Assembly (NCBI GenBank): GCA_964510225.1 | Contig: CAZEAN010000018.1 | Location: 1-63,109, forward strand | From: CAZEAN01 sp964510225 | GTDB taxonomy: Bacteria; Planctomycetota; Planctomycetia; Isosphaerales; Isosphaeraceae | Length of the DNA stretch: 63,109 nt | Direction: 5' to 3' | Part shown: positions 1 to 7,803 of the stretch, piece by piece | How the letters are laid out: each line of letters opens with the position of its first letter | Position numbering within the stretch: position 1 is the stretch's first letter | Position numbers and translations under genes: made by a program | The notes under the pieces: generated by a model | Seen by the model: only the letters and a program-made list of their open reading frames with translations | The model's database searches: none | Told to the model about the DNA's origin: nothing

Positions 1-253
1 ACTCGAGCAGCTGCGGAGCGTAAAATGCATCGGTCGCGTCGAGTCGCTGCGTCATCACTTGAAACTGCTCGATCAAGGCGCGCTGTTGTTGAGCGAGCGC
101 ATCGAGTTGATCTTGGTACTGATGATCGATCGCTTCCTGTCGCACCAAGATCGGTCGGAGGATCCGACGGAGAAGCCGACGAACCGGAACAATTGCCCGA
201 CGGATTCCTCGGGGCTCGGCAATCCCAGCGTTGTAGAAGGCAAAATCACGCAC
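1..253 (-). CDS. N-terminus of a polysaccharide-cluster protein (truncated by window edge)
   Basis: Only the first 84 codons lie in the window; the gene continues beyond base 1. It starts at a GTG at 253 with a good ribosome site (GGGAGAGA, 263-270) and begins 20 bases after the stop of the upstream glycosyltransferase, so it is the next gene of the same transcript. The visible protein opens with a short soluble stretch, then an Arg/Leu-rich amphipathic segment (residues ~18-38), then a Gln-rich helical, probably coiled-coil segment (~40-75). This N-terminal layout is often seen ahead of methyltransferase or glycosyltransferase domains in surface-glycan clusters, but no catalytic domain is visible, so the product cannot be named. 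Confidence 0.6.
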   Translation of the reverse strand, partial: MRDFAFYNAGIAEPRGIRRAIVPVRRLLRRILRPILVRQEAIDHQYQDQLDALAQQQRALIEQFQVMTQRLDATDAFYAPQLLE

Positions 254-273
254 TTTTGTGTCTCTCCCTTGAC

Positions 274-1548
274 TCAGGCGGCATCAGCAACCAGCGCCTG
301 CGCCAGTCCCTCGGCTAGTCTAGCGAGTTGAACGACTTCTTTGGGGGGACTAGGTTGCTCGGAGTGAACTGACTGAGCCGCATCCCGAAGTAGTTCTTCG
401 ATCCGTTCTGCAGCGGAATCGATCTGAAAGTCGCGCCAGGCCATCGCCGATCCGCGTCGGACAATCGGTCCGGGATCGATCCGCCACTCCAACAAGTCCA
501 ACCAGGCCTCAGCAATCGATGGAGCGGTTGGCTTAATCTTGAGACAGTGGACGCCATGGACCAGCCACTCCGCGATCCCACAGCGCTCTGAGATCAACGG
601 GAGGCAGCCACCATGAGCCAGCGCTTCGAGGGGTCCCAGACCGAACGGCTCACGGGCCCAAGTGGGGAACGCATAGACTTCGTAGTCTTGATAACGCTTG
701 ATCATCTCCGAATGTTCCAGCGGTCCGCAAAATCGGACGCGGTCTTGGACCTCAAAACGATCGATCAAACTCGGATAGTGTGTTTCATCGACATCGGCAA
801 TCGCGCCGAAGAGGTCGAGTTCCACCCGAAAGCCGACTGACTTCACGATCCCAACCGCTTCGATCAAGGCGTCGATACCCTTGTACGGCGTCAACCGTCC
901 CCCTGAGACAACCCTGAGGGGTCCGCGGCGGACAGTCCGATCGGGTAAGAGGCTCGGCGATCCATCAACCCAATTCGGGAGCACTTCGACCCGTCCGTTC
1001 AGCTCAATCCCATCAGCGCGGAGTTCCTCCACCACTCGACTACTGACGGCAACATAGGTCCCCTTGATCTGTCGACTGTACTCGGCCGCAAGTGCTGGAA
1101 TCACCTTCCCTCGGAATCGAGTACAGTAAGATGGTACAGCGTCACCGAGTTGCCAGACCCAAGGGACACCGAGGTGTTGGAGAGCGACGACGATCCCAAG
1201 ACCACCGAGTCCCGTAAGATTATGAAGATAAGCGACGTCCGGCCGTCCTGCTTCAATCGCCGCGACCAAGGCCCGGATGTTGTAAGAATCAACAAAACGC
1301 GAAGCGACCTCCATCGCGAGCTGGACGGCTGGCGGACGCTTTGCTTCGGCATATCGATTCCAGATATCTGCTAATCGGAAGATCCGTTTGATCTGAGGTA
1401 GTGTTGCAATGTCATCTCGTGCCGCACTTGTGAGCACAGTGACATCGAGACCACGTCGTTGCAGTGCCCCGACCATCTGGGCACAGGCGAGTTCATAACC
1501 ACCGACCACTTCGGGAGGATAGAGATTGCTGATCACAACGGTTTTCAC
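274..1548 (-). CDS. GT4-family glycosyltransferase
   Basis: 424-residue GT-B fold glycosyltransferase, likely a retaining enzyme moving a sugar from a nucleotide-sugar donor to a growing surface glycan in the cytoplasm. The N-terminus shows the family's strand followed by a Gly-rich loop (NLYPPEVVGGYE) where acceptor and donor lobes meet. The second lobe starts near residue 220 (SGGRLTPYKGID), and the E-x7-E donor-binding motif is in EPFGLGPLEAL near residues 297-307. The ATG at 1548 overlaps the stop of the upstream glycosyltransferase by four bases (ATGA), so the two are translationally coupled. Family membership is clear; donor and acceptor cannot be read from sequence. Confidence 0.9.
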   Translation of the reverse strand: MKTVVISNLYPPEVVGGYELACAQMVGALQRRGLDVTVLTSAARDDIATLPQIKRIFRLADIWNRYAEAKRPPAVQLAMEVASRFVDSYNIRALVAAIEAGRPDVAYLHNLTGLGGLGIVVALQHLGVPWVWQLGDAVPSYCTRFRGKVIPALAAEYSRQIKGTYVAVSSRVVEELRADGIELNGRVEVLPNWVDGSPSLLPDRTVRRGPLRVVSGGRLTPYKGIDALIEAVGIVKSVGFRVELDLFGAIADVDETHYPSLIDRFEVQDRVRFCGPLEHSEMIKRYQDYEVYAFPTWAREPFGLGPLEALAHGGCLPLISERCGIAEWLVHGVHCLKIKPTAPSIAEAWLDLLEWRIDPGPIVRRGSAMAWRDFQIDSAAERIEELLRDAAQSVHSEQPSPPKEVVQLARLAEGLAQALVADAA

Positions 1549-2681
1549 GAGGCCACCGCCCGACCGTGCGTGGTCGAATTGAGCATTGTGTCGTACAAGG
1601 CCGCCAGTTTGGCACCAACTACGCGATGATCAAACATCTGGACAACTCGACGTCGCGCTTCCTTACCGACGCGTTGGACGGTCTCGGGTTCGGTCGCCAT
1701 CCGTTGGAGGAGTACCCTCAGTTCTTCCGTGGTCTTGAACAGGTAACCGCTCTGATACTTGGCGATAAACTCCGGCATCGCCCCAACCTCGGAGGCAATC
1801 GGGACGGCTTCGGCGCTCATTGCTTCCAGCAGGGTTAAGCCCATCAGCTCCGGAGCCCGGTAGTACCGATCTTGATAATCGCGATACACCGACGGCAAGA
1901 CGTTACACCAGGCTCTGGCGTAGAGGTCTCGGATTTGGTCGTCGTTGGCATCAGTGATGAACGTGACGTTCTTCTGGTCGGCCTTGCGCTTCAGGAATTC
2001 ATAGAACGCCGGATCATACGGTCGACCACAGATTGTCAGTGGGAGTTCTTCGGGGAGAGCATCGATCAGTCGGTCGACCCCTTTGTGTGGCAGAAGCCGC
2101 CCGACGTACAGGACGCGATCTCGTTGTGGTGCCGCGCTGGGGTCGGGATTGGGAGCGAATCGGTCGGCGTCGACTCCACCACGGATGATGCTGACTGGTG
2201 TCTTAGTCTGAAAGAAGGAAGCACCGAATTCAGAGTAGGCGACGATGCGATCGACTAGTTCAAGACCTCCGAGCGATGCACCGAGCCAACTCGAATGCCC
2301 TCCATGGTCTGAAAGACAAGTAGGCTTGCGTTGCTGCTTGGCCGCGAGTAGGCCGAACTCGCCCGACCGACTAAACCCCATATGCACATGAACCAGATCG
2401 GCGTTGGCAATCGCACTCGGGAGTTCCCAGGAGACAGCGTCGATCGGGTCTCGGGGCTTTTGAGTGACAGGAAGGACGCGGAGCTTGATACCAGGTTGGA
2501 GTTCGCGGGTTACCGCTGCACTCCCATATGAGATGAGGTCGACCTGATAGCGACCCTCGGTGGCCTTGACAAGTCCACTTGCCAGGTTGGTCACATAACG
2601 TTCACCACCGCCGATACAGGAAGCATCGTCAAAGTAGAGTGGTGTGAGAAACGCGACCTGACGAGTCGCCGTGGTAGGCAT
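1545..2681 (-). CDS. GT4-family glycosyltransferase
   Basis: 378-residue glycosyltransferase of the GT4 (glycosyl transferase group 1) type. It has an N-terminal Gly-rich stretch (CIGGGERYV) in the acceptor lobe, the lobe-two signature VLYVGRLLPHKGVDRL, and a Glu-containing donor motif (ELMGLTLLEAMSAE, about residues 275-290). I chose the ATG at 2681 because GAAGGA lies about nine bases upstream; an in-frame start at 2744 would add 21 residues without family character. It is followed by a second glycosyltransferase with a 4-base overlap and preceded, 144 bases upstream, by a nucleotide kinase on the same strand. The set looks like part of an exopolysaccharide or O-antigen-like cluster. Specific linkage is unknown. 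Confidence 0.9.
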   Translation of the reverse strand: MPTTATRQVAFLTPLYFDDASCIGGGERYVTNLASGLVKATEGRYQVDLISYGSAAVTRELQPGIKLRVLPVTQKPRDPIDAVSWELPSAIANADLVHVHMGFSRSGEFGLLAAKQQRKPTCLSDHGGHSSWLGASLGGLELVDRIVAYSEFGASFFQTKTPVSIIRGGVDADRFAPNPDPSAAPQRDRVLYVGRLLPHKGVDRLIDALPEELPLTICGRPYDPAFYEFLKRKADQKNVTFITDANDDQIRDLYARAWCNVLPSVYRDYQDRYYRAPELMGLTLLEAMSAEAVPIASEVGAMPEFIAKYQSGYLFKTTEELRVLLQRMATEPETVQRVGKEARRRVVQMFDHRVVGAKLAALYDTMLNSTTHGRAVAS

Positions 2682-2825
2682 TGCGTCCGTTCCTTCGGCG
2701 CATTCTGGGCATCCGACCTCTTTGATATGAGACCGAAGCAGCATCGAGCATGAGTCGAGTCCATTCGACCGTAATCAGGCCCAAATTTTTAACTCGAAGA
2801 GCCCAACCGGTCAAGTTCGATCGGC

Positions 2826-3464
2826 TCACGAATCGACCGATGGTGGGTTTGAAAAGTGAATGTGATCCTCAAGTTCACAGAGCCGATTGATGATATCGGC
2901 GTGAACACGCGTTGGAGTCTGTGAAGCGTTGATGTCGAAGACCAACGACGGGTCATAAAATTCTAGAGTTCGTGCTGTTTCTTCGCGAAAGACTTGCATC
3001 CGACGGGCAATCACCTCATCACTAATGTCATCAAGGCGGTTCTCTCGGAGTGCCCGAGCGTGCAACCGATCCTTGGCATCTTCGATATTTCTAATCTGCA
3101 AGTGAAAGATCTGAATGACATCGATCATTTCGTCGAGCAACTCTGCCTGGTGGTGGTTCCGTGGAACCCCGTCGAGGACCATCGTTGTCCGACCTGGAAC
3201 CAACTCTTCTTGGAGCCTTAGAATCTCAATATGGCGTTTCCAGATCCGGATCGTGAGGTCATCGGGGACCAGTAAGCCTTGCGACGTGTACGATACAATC
3301 TCTCGACCTAACTTCCCATGCTTCGGGAGCTTCCGGAACATGTCTCCTGTGGAAATATGCACGACGCCAGGCAATTGACCAAGTACGGCTCCTTGCGTCC
3401 CTTTCCCGCTACCGGGCATCCCGAAGAGCAGGATTGCCCAGTATTTTTCGGCCGACTCAGCCAT
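2826..3464 (-). CDS. Adenylate-kinase-family nucleoside monophosphate kinase (short LID)
   Basis: 212-residue P-loop kinase that should transfer phosphate from ATP to a nucleoside monophosphate. Visible motifs are the P-loop GMPGSGKGT (about residues 13-21), the NMP-binding STGDMFR and GLLVPDD segments, DGVPRN (usually DGFPRN), and a C-terminal LDDISDEVIARR stretch carrying the LID arginines. The long zinc/LID insert of bacterial Adk is absent; the protein passes straight from the RALREN helix to the DD motif, as in UMP/CMP kinases. The ATG at 3464 is preferred over an upstream in-frame start at 3509 because family members begin just before the P-loop strand. It is divergent from the histidine phosphatase and co-directional with two glycosyltransferases. 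Substrate (AMP, UMP or CMP) is uncertain; I do not assign adk. Confidence 0.85.
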   Translation of the reverse strand: MAESAEKYWAILLFGMPGSGKGTQGAVLGQLPGVVHISTGDMFRKLPKHGKLGREIVSYTSQGLLVPDDLTIRIWKRHIEILRLQEELVPGRTTMVLDGVPRNHHQAELLDEMIDVIQIFHLQIRNIEDAKDRLHARALRENRLDDISDEVIARRMQVFREETARTLEFYDPSLVFDINASQTPTRVHADIINRLCELEDHIHFSNPPSVDS

Positions 3465-3605
3465 CTTCTCATCCCCAGAGTAATCGAAGCCAGTTCTTCC
3501 TCGGATCAAGGCACGTCAAGATCCGATTTTGGCGCTTCAGTCTTACCTTGCCAACCCCAGCCGCGGCTCTACACAATCCCCAGTTCAATCTTCCATCAAA
3601 TCATC

Positions 3606-4247
3606 ATGAATGCAGATTACTCCGAAACTCGGGTCTTGCTCCTTCGTCATGCAGAAACATCCGCCCCCGATCGATTTCATGGCGCGGAGTCTGATATTGG
3701 TCTCGGTGAGGTCGGAGAGCGTCAGGCAAGAGCAACCGCCGAAGCACTCCAGGCGGTCAAGCCCTCAATTGTCTACTCATCCGGGATGCGTCGGGCGATC
3801 GCTACCGCCACCCCGATCGCCCAAATCGCAACGCAGTCTCACAGTCCATCTATCATCCCCGAATTGCACGAACGGCGGATGGGTACTTTTTCCAACGTCT
3901 CGATCGAAACGGCGCGGAGCGTGGTGCTCCCACATATTGAAAAGTGGGCCGAGGGTGATCTCAATGCCAGCCATGAAGGGGCCGAATCCTACGCCGAGAT
4001 CAGAGAACGTGTGGTCGGTCCGTTCGTGGAAGCTGCCCAACGCCATCGAGGCGAGACGATCGTGATGATTCTACACGGCGTAGTGATCCGTGTCTTAATC
4101 ACGAGCCTGATCACAGACTACGGTCCCGATCGGTATTCAGAGATCGCGATCCGGAACGTCGCGGTGAACGATCTCCGGTTCGATGGCGTACATTGGCGAA
4201 TCGCCCAGCTCGATTGTGATGCTGACGACCCGATCCTGATCGTTTAG
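3606..4247 (+). CDS. Histidine phosphatase superfamily (phosphoglycerate-mutase-like) protein
   Basis: 213-residue protein of histidine phosphatase branch 1. The phospho-accepting RHAET motif is at residues 14-18 (His15), the acid region is ELHERRMG near residue 87, and the second catalytic histidine is in MILHG (His157). This size and motif set fit broad-specificity phosphatases such as CobC/GpmB-type enzymes as well as 2,3-bisphosphoglycerate-dependent mutases, so the substrate is open. The ATG at 3606 was chosen because the family starts a few residues before the RHAE strand; the much longer reading frame upstream overlaps the divergent kinase's promoter region. No clear Shine-Dalgarno is visible. 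Its stop lies 9 bases from that of the convergent DoxX-like gene. Confidence 0.85.
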   Translation: MNADYSETRVLLLRHAETSAPDRFHGAESDIGLGEVGERQARATAEALQAVKPSIVYSSGMRRAIATATPIAQIATQSHSPSIIPELHERRMGTFSNVSIETARSVVLPHIEKWAEGDLNASHEGAESYAEIRERVVGPFVEAAQRHRGETIVMILHGVVIRVLITSLITDYGPDRYSEIAIRNVAVNDLRFDGVHWRIAQLDCDADDPILIV

Positions 4248-4256
4248 GAACCAGGC

Positions 4257-4661
4257 TTATTCGTTAGGAACCGGCCTCGCGAGTGGTGTCTGGCCACCAA
4301 AGGCAATCCTGAAGATACCCGTTCGACGCAAACCGAGCGCGATCCAAACGATAACACCGATGATGATCGGGACGAAAAAATCGTCGCCCGCACGGACGTG
4401 AGCTGCGGTAGCGCCACCGAGGTAAGCGGTCAAGAGCACGGCACCCAAAAAGGCAGTCTGGGGTATCAGAAAGAGAACGGTGATCACGATCTCAACGATC
4501 CCGATCTTGAACATCAGGGCGGCGGAAAAACCAAGGGTGCCGAACATCTCTTCTGCCTCTGCGGGAGGCATGAGCTTCATTCGTGCACTGAGACCAATGA
4601 AGAGAATCGCCAGGAGGGCGCTGAGGACCCAGCCGGCGATCTGTCGTTTCGTCGCTTTCAT
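4257..4661 (-). CDS. DoxX-like small membrane protein
   Basis: 134-residue integral membrane protein with about four transmembrane helices (residues ~8-26, 44-66, 70-88 and 95-112). The pattern of a first helix ending in a Gly/Ser-Lys-x-x-Pro turn and a third helix rich in Gly/Ala matches DoxX-like (DoxX_2) proteins, whose biochemical role is mostly unknown. It begins 36 bases after the EF-hand gene's stop on the same strand and may be the last gene of that transcript. The ribosome site is weak. Family call is by topology and a few positions, so moderate. Confidence 0.65.
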   Translation of the reverse strand: MKATKRQIAGWVLSALLAILFIGLSARMKLMPPAEAEEMFGTLGFSAALMFKIGIVEIVITVLFLIPQTAFLGAVLLTAYLGGATAAHVRAGDDFFVPIIIGVIVWIALGLRRTGIFRIAFGGQTPLARPVPNE

Positions 4662-4697
4662 TGCGATGGAGTCCCGATCGATCGAGGAATGAGCAGC

Positions 4698-6377
4698 TTA
4701 ACGCTCTGGGGTGACTTCAGCCGGTGAGAGGAGGCGGTCACCATCATCGTCGAATTGGGCGAAGGTGTCGAGCGGTCCGAGGTATTCACGGAGCGACACA
4801 TCACCATCCTTGTTTCGATCCATTTTGACGAACCAGGAAGGAATCTCGTTCTTGCCGCTGTTCGGAGAGCTGTACGACTCTTGTGTGCTGCTGGAAACAA
4901 AAAAGACTCCACCACTGGCATTGTCGCTGCCAAGCCCGATGTTGAAGCGGTAACGCTTTGGGAATTCATCAAGATCCAGAAGCGCATCATCATTGGCGTT
5001 AAGCGTCTCAAGACGGTCCCCAAGACCGAGGCACTCGCGGAGGCTTAACCGTTGATTGCTGTCAGGATCCAGTGACTCGAAGACGGTCCGACCTCGATCG
5101 GAAATCGCGAGCGTCACCGTACTCCCGACGGCAAGGTCAGATTGATCAAGATAGGCGGTCAGCTCTTCCTTAAAGAGCATCCCGTTACCATCTCGGTCGG
5201 CGACCGAGAAAATGTTCTTCAAGTTCGGGTTCCGCTCCACTTCTTCTCTATCAAGATAGTCGTTGTTATCACCGTCGGCGTTATCAAACTGCTGTTCGAA
5301 GAAGCTCCGGTAGTTATTGAGGTTCGTTGAGCTTCGGAATTCAACGATCGTGGGACCAAGATCAAGTGTTAACGCGATTCCCGAGGCCTTCTCCACCCGA
5401 TCGGCCAAGAGCGGGCCAACCCTCAGTTGCTTCAGGGAGATCGATTCGCCGGACCGCCGGCGATTCTGGTTGCTCAGGAGAGTTGATTCGATCTCGAGAT
5501 CGGGGGTCGCTTGGTCCAGCCAGCGCTGCAGTTCAGCCTTATCGACCGAATTGTTCCCGTCTTGGTCGATCTGGCCGAACCTCTCGTGAGGGAGTCCGAG
5601 TTCATTAGCATCGAGTACTGAGTTGCTGTCCGAATCGTACTCTTTGAACATCTGTTGGATCGCTTCATCCATGTTCTGATCGTCGTCGAGGACGAGGAAA
5701 GGATGTGTCGGAAGCCCCGCGGGCTGGGTCCGGATCCCGAAAAATTGACGGGAGCGAGGGTCGCTGTAAGGGTCCATCTCATCAATTGTGACCCACTCAT
5801 CTTCATTACGATCAAGAGCAGTGAATGTCTCAAATGCCTTCGCACGCTCAGTGTCGTCGAGGGAACCATTACCGTCCAAGTCGAGGTGATTAAATGCTCG
5901 CTCTGATCGAGGATCGGGGGCCGGACCTCCTTCAACGCGCGATGGTCGAGCGTTGAGGTTAGTCACCATGTAATCAGAAAGCTCTTGAAGCGAGATCCGC
6001 TCATCCTCATTTTCATCCAACTTCGATTGTCCATCGGACGGGGATCGCCGCTGAGAACTCCTATCAAAAGGATTCGCCGATAACAAGGTTGCTAGATTGT
6101 TCATATCCAGCTCTTCAAGCTTTAGGACCCCGTCACGATTCTGATCGAGATAGGTGTGAAGGCGGACAAGGAAGTCACGATGGTTGCGGCGGAAGCTCCT
6201 CCCGTTGACTTCGATCTGGCACAGGACAATCACCGGAAAGTCATCACCGAGAATCAGGAGCTTTTGGACGGAATCACCGGGAGGCTCGGTGAAAACATCA
6301 TCCGGCAGTTCTTGGCCAGCGGCCGAGGTCGAGAACCCCAGGAAACTAATCGCGGAGAGGATTAGGAGGCGTTTCAT
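4698..6377 (-). CDS. Secreted EF-hand calcium-binding repeat protein
   Basis: 559-residue protein with a Sec signal peptide (residues 1-~21, ending near AAGQ) and at least ten EF-hand-type calcium loops of the DxDxDG/DxNxDG kind spread over the length, for example DLDGNGSLDD, DQDGNNSVDK, DRDGNGMLFK, DRNKDGDVSL and DDDGDRLLSP. Several loops have Asn or Ser in place of Asp, so affinities may vary. The start has a strong ribosome site (GGAGGT) and overlaps the stop of the DUF1501 gene by four bases, tying its synthesis to that protein. In planctomycetes such EF-hand proteins often sit with DUF1501/DUF1549 genes. An extracytoplasmic calcium-dependent structural or adhesive role is inferred; no enzymatic domain is visible. 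Confidence 0.85.
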   Translation of the reverse strand: MKRLLILSAISFLGFSTSAAGQELPDDVFTEPPGDSVQKLLILGDDFPVIVLCQIEVNGRSFRRNHRDFLVRLHTYLDQNRDGVLKLEELDMNNLATLLSANPFDRSSQRRSPSDGQSKLDENEDERISLQELSDYMVTNLNARPSRVEGGPAPDPRSERAFNHLDLDGNGSLDDTERAKAFETFTALDRNEDEWVTIDEMDPYSDPRSRQFFGIRTQPAGLPTHPFLVLDDDQNMDEAIQQMFKEYDSDSNSVLDANELGLPHERFGQIDQDGNNSVDKAELQRWLDQATPDLEIESTLLSNQNRRRSGESISLKQLRVGPLLADRVEKASGIALTLDLGPTIVEFRSSTNLNNYRSFFEQQFDNADGDNNDYLDREEVERNPNLKNIFSVADRDGNGMLFKEELTAYLDQSDLAVGSTVTLAISDRGRTVFESLDPDSNQRLSLRECLGLGDRLETLNANDDALLDLDEFPKRYRFNIGLGSDNASGGVFFVSSSTQESYSSPNSGKNEIPSWFVKMDRNKDGDVSLREYLGPLDTFAQFDDDGDRLLSPAEVTPER

Positions 6378-7717
6378 CCAAGGACCTCCGTAATCGGCTT
6401 GGCCTCGGGATCAGCGATTCGGATCGGGCGACCGAGTCGTGAGTCATTTTGCTTCATCGGGTCGATCCCGAGGGCATGGCAGATTGTCGCGATCAGATCA
6501 GGGACAGCAACCGGGCGTTCCTCAACTTCTTCACCACTTTCCGAGGTCTTACCAATGACTTGACCACCTTTAATGCCGCCACCAGCGAGCGCCGTGGTCC
6601 AGGCATTGGGGAAATGGTCTCGACCGGAGTTCCCGTTGATCTTTGGGGTTCGGCCAAATTCAGCCATCCAGACGATCGTGGTGGTTTCGAGGAGCCCTCG
6701 ATCACGGAGGTCGGTCATCAAGGTTGCCCAAGCAGGGTCGAGTGCGTTGCTGAGTTGCTTGACACTGTCGAAGTTGTTGAGGTGCGTATCCCAGCCGAGG
6801 ACATTATTGTTGATCCCCGTCATCGAGACTTCGACAAACGGGACCCCCTGCTCGACCAACCGACGCGCCAGAAGGCAACCTTGGCCGAATGTATTGCGGC
6901 CGTAGGCATCGCGGAGGCTCTCGGGCTCGTCTTCAAGCTCGAATGCTTTCGCAGCCTCAGAACGCATCAAGGTAACCGCTTTTTGATAAGCCGATTGGTG
7001 GCTGTAGGCGGCTTCGCTGTAGCGGCTATCGAGGAACGGAGTCTGGATCTCCGAAAGTAATCCGAGTCGTGCATCAGCACGATCGTGGCCTACCCCGTCT
7101 GGGGTAGTCATATCCTTGACCTTCAAGGCTTCGGCGGCATTCTGCTGGACACCATAGCCACCTTCCCCGACGATCAGGGGAGCGTACTCATGGCCAAGGA
7201 ACCCTGGACTGTACGCGGCAGCGTTCAAGCCTCGGAACGGTGTGATGCTGACAAAACTGGGGAGTTCTAGCTTGGGATCGGCCAGTTCCTTCGCGACCAA
7301 GGAACCGAGTGTTGGGTACGGGATCGGTCCCGTTGGCATGTAGCCGGTCCGAAGGTGAAAGGATGCCCGACCGTGGTCTCCTTCGTTGGTCTTCATCGAT
7401 CGGATCACCGCGATATCGTTCATCTGTGCGGCGAGCTTCGGCAGATGCTCACTAATCTGAATCCCCGGAACCGTAGTATCGATCGGCTTGAATTCACCGC
7501 CGTTACGGTGCTCTGGCTTGAGGTCGAACGTATCGGTCTGACTTGGCCCGCCATTCATCCAGAGGAGGATGCAGGAGCGTTTCCGAGCCGGGTTGGTAAC
7601 GGCATCGGCCGCGAGTGCCTCAATCCAGCCAGAGCAAGAGACCGAGGCCGCACCGAAGGCGGCCATCCGCATCAGCTGTCGTCTCGAAACAGGGAGGTCG
7701 CGAAATGGGCGCGTCAT
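6374..7717 (-). CDS. DUF1501 protein with twin-arginine signal
   Basis: 447-residue DUF1501 protein, a family related in fold to sulfatases/alkaline phosphatases and greatly expanded in Planctomycetota. The N-terminus has a Tat-type signal (SRRQLMRMAAFGAAS, residues 11-25), so it is probably exported folded. Family landmarks include the WMNGGPSQTDTFDLKP segment early on, the WDTHLNNF motif, and the C-terminal MAEFGRTPKI...GRDHFPNAW region that carries conserved acidic and His residues. ATG 7717 was chosen because AGGGAC lies just upstream and the Tat motif then sits at the normal distance; an in-frame TTG at 7807 has no ribosome site. It lies 86 bases downstream of its usual DUF1549/DUF1553 partner and overlaps the EF-hand gene. 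Confidence 0.92.
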   Translation of the reverse strand: MTRPFRDLPVSRRQLMRMAAFGAASVSCSGWIEALAADAVTNPARKRSCILLWMNGGPSQTDTFDLKPEHRNGGEFKPIDTTVPGIQISEHLPKLAAQMNDIAVIRSMKTNEGDHGRASFHLRTGYMPTGPIPYPTLGSLVAKELADPKLELPSFVSITPFRGLNAAAYSPGFLGHEYAPLIVGEGGYGVQQNAAEALKVKDMTTPDGVGHDRADARLGLLSEIQTPFLDSRYSEAAYSHQSAYQKAVTLMRSEAAKAFELEDEPESLRDAYGRNTFGQGCLLARRLVEQGVPFVEVSMTGINNNVLGWDTHLNNFDSVKQLSNALDPAWATLMTDLRDRGLLETTTIVWMAEFGRTPKINGNSGRDHFPNAWTTALAGGGIKGGQVIGKTSESGEEVEERPVAVPDLIATICHALGIDPMKQNDSRLGRPIRIADPEAKPITEVLG

Positions 7718-7803
7718 GATCAAGTCCCTAAGTTGAATTGATGCTGAACCTTGATGAGTCAAACGCTTCTCGTATTGTTGACCAGCTTCTTGATCGTCCC
7801 TGA

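Noticed and set aside
3318..3605. Upstream extension of the histidine phosphatase frame
   Set aside because: It runs antisense through the divergent kinase; the family start fits ATG 3606.
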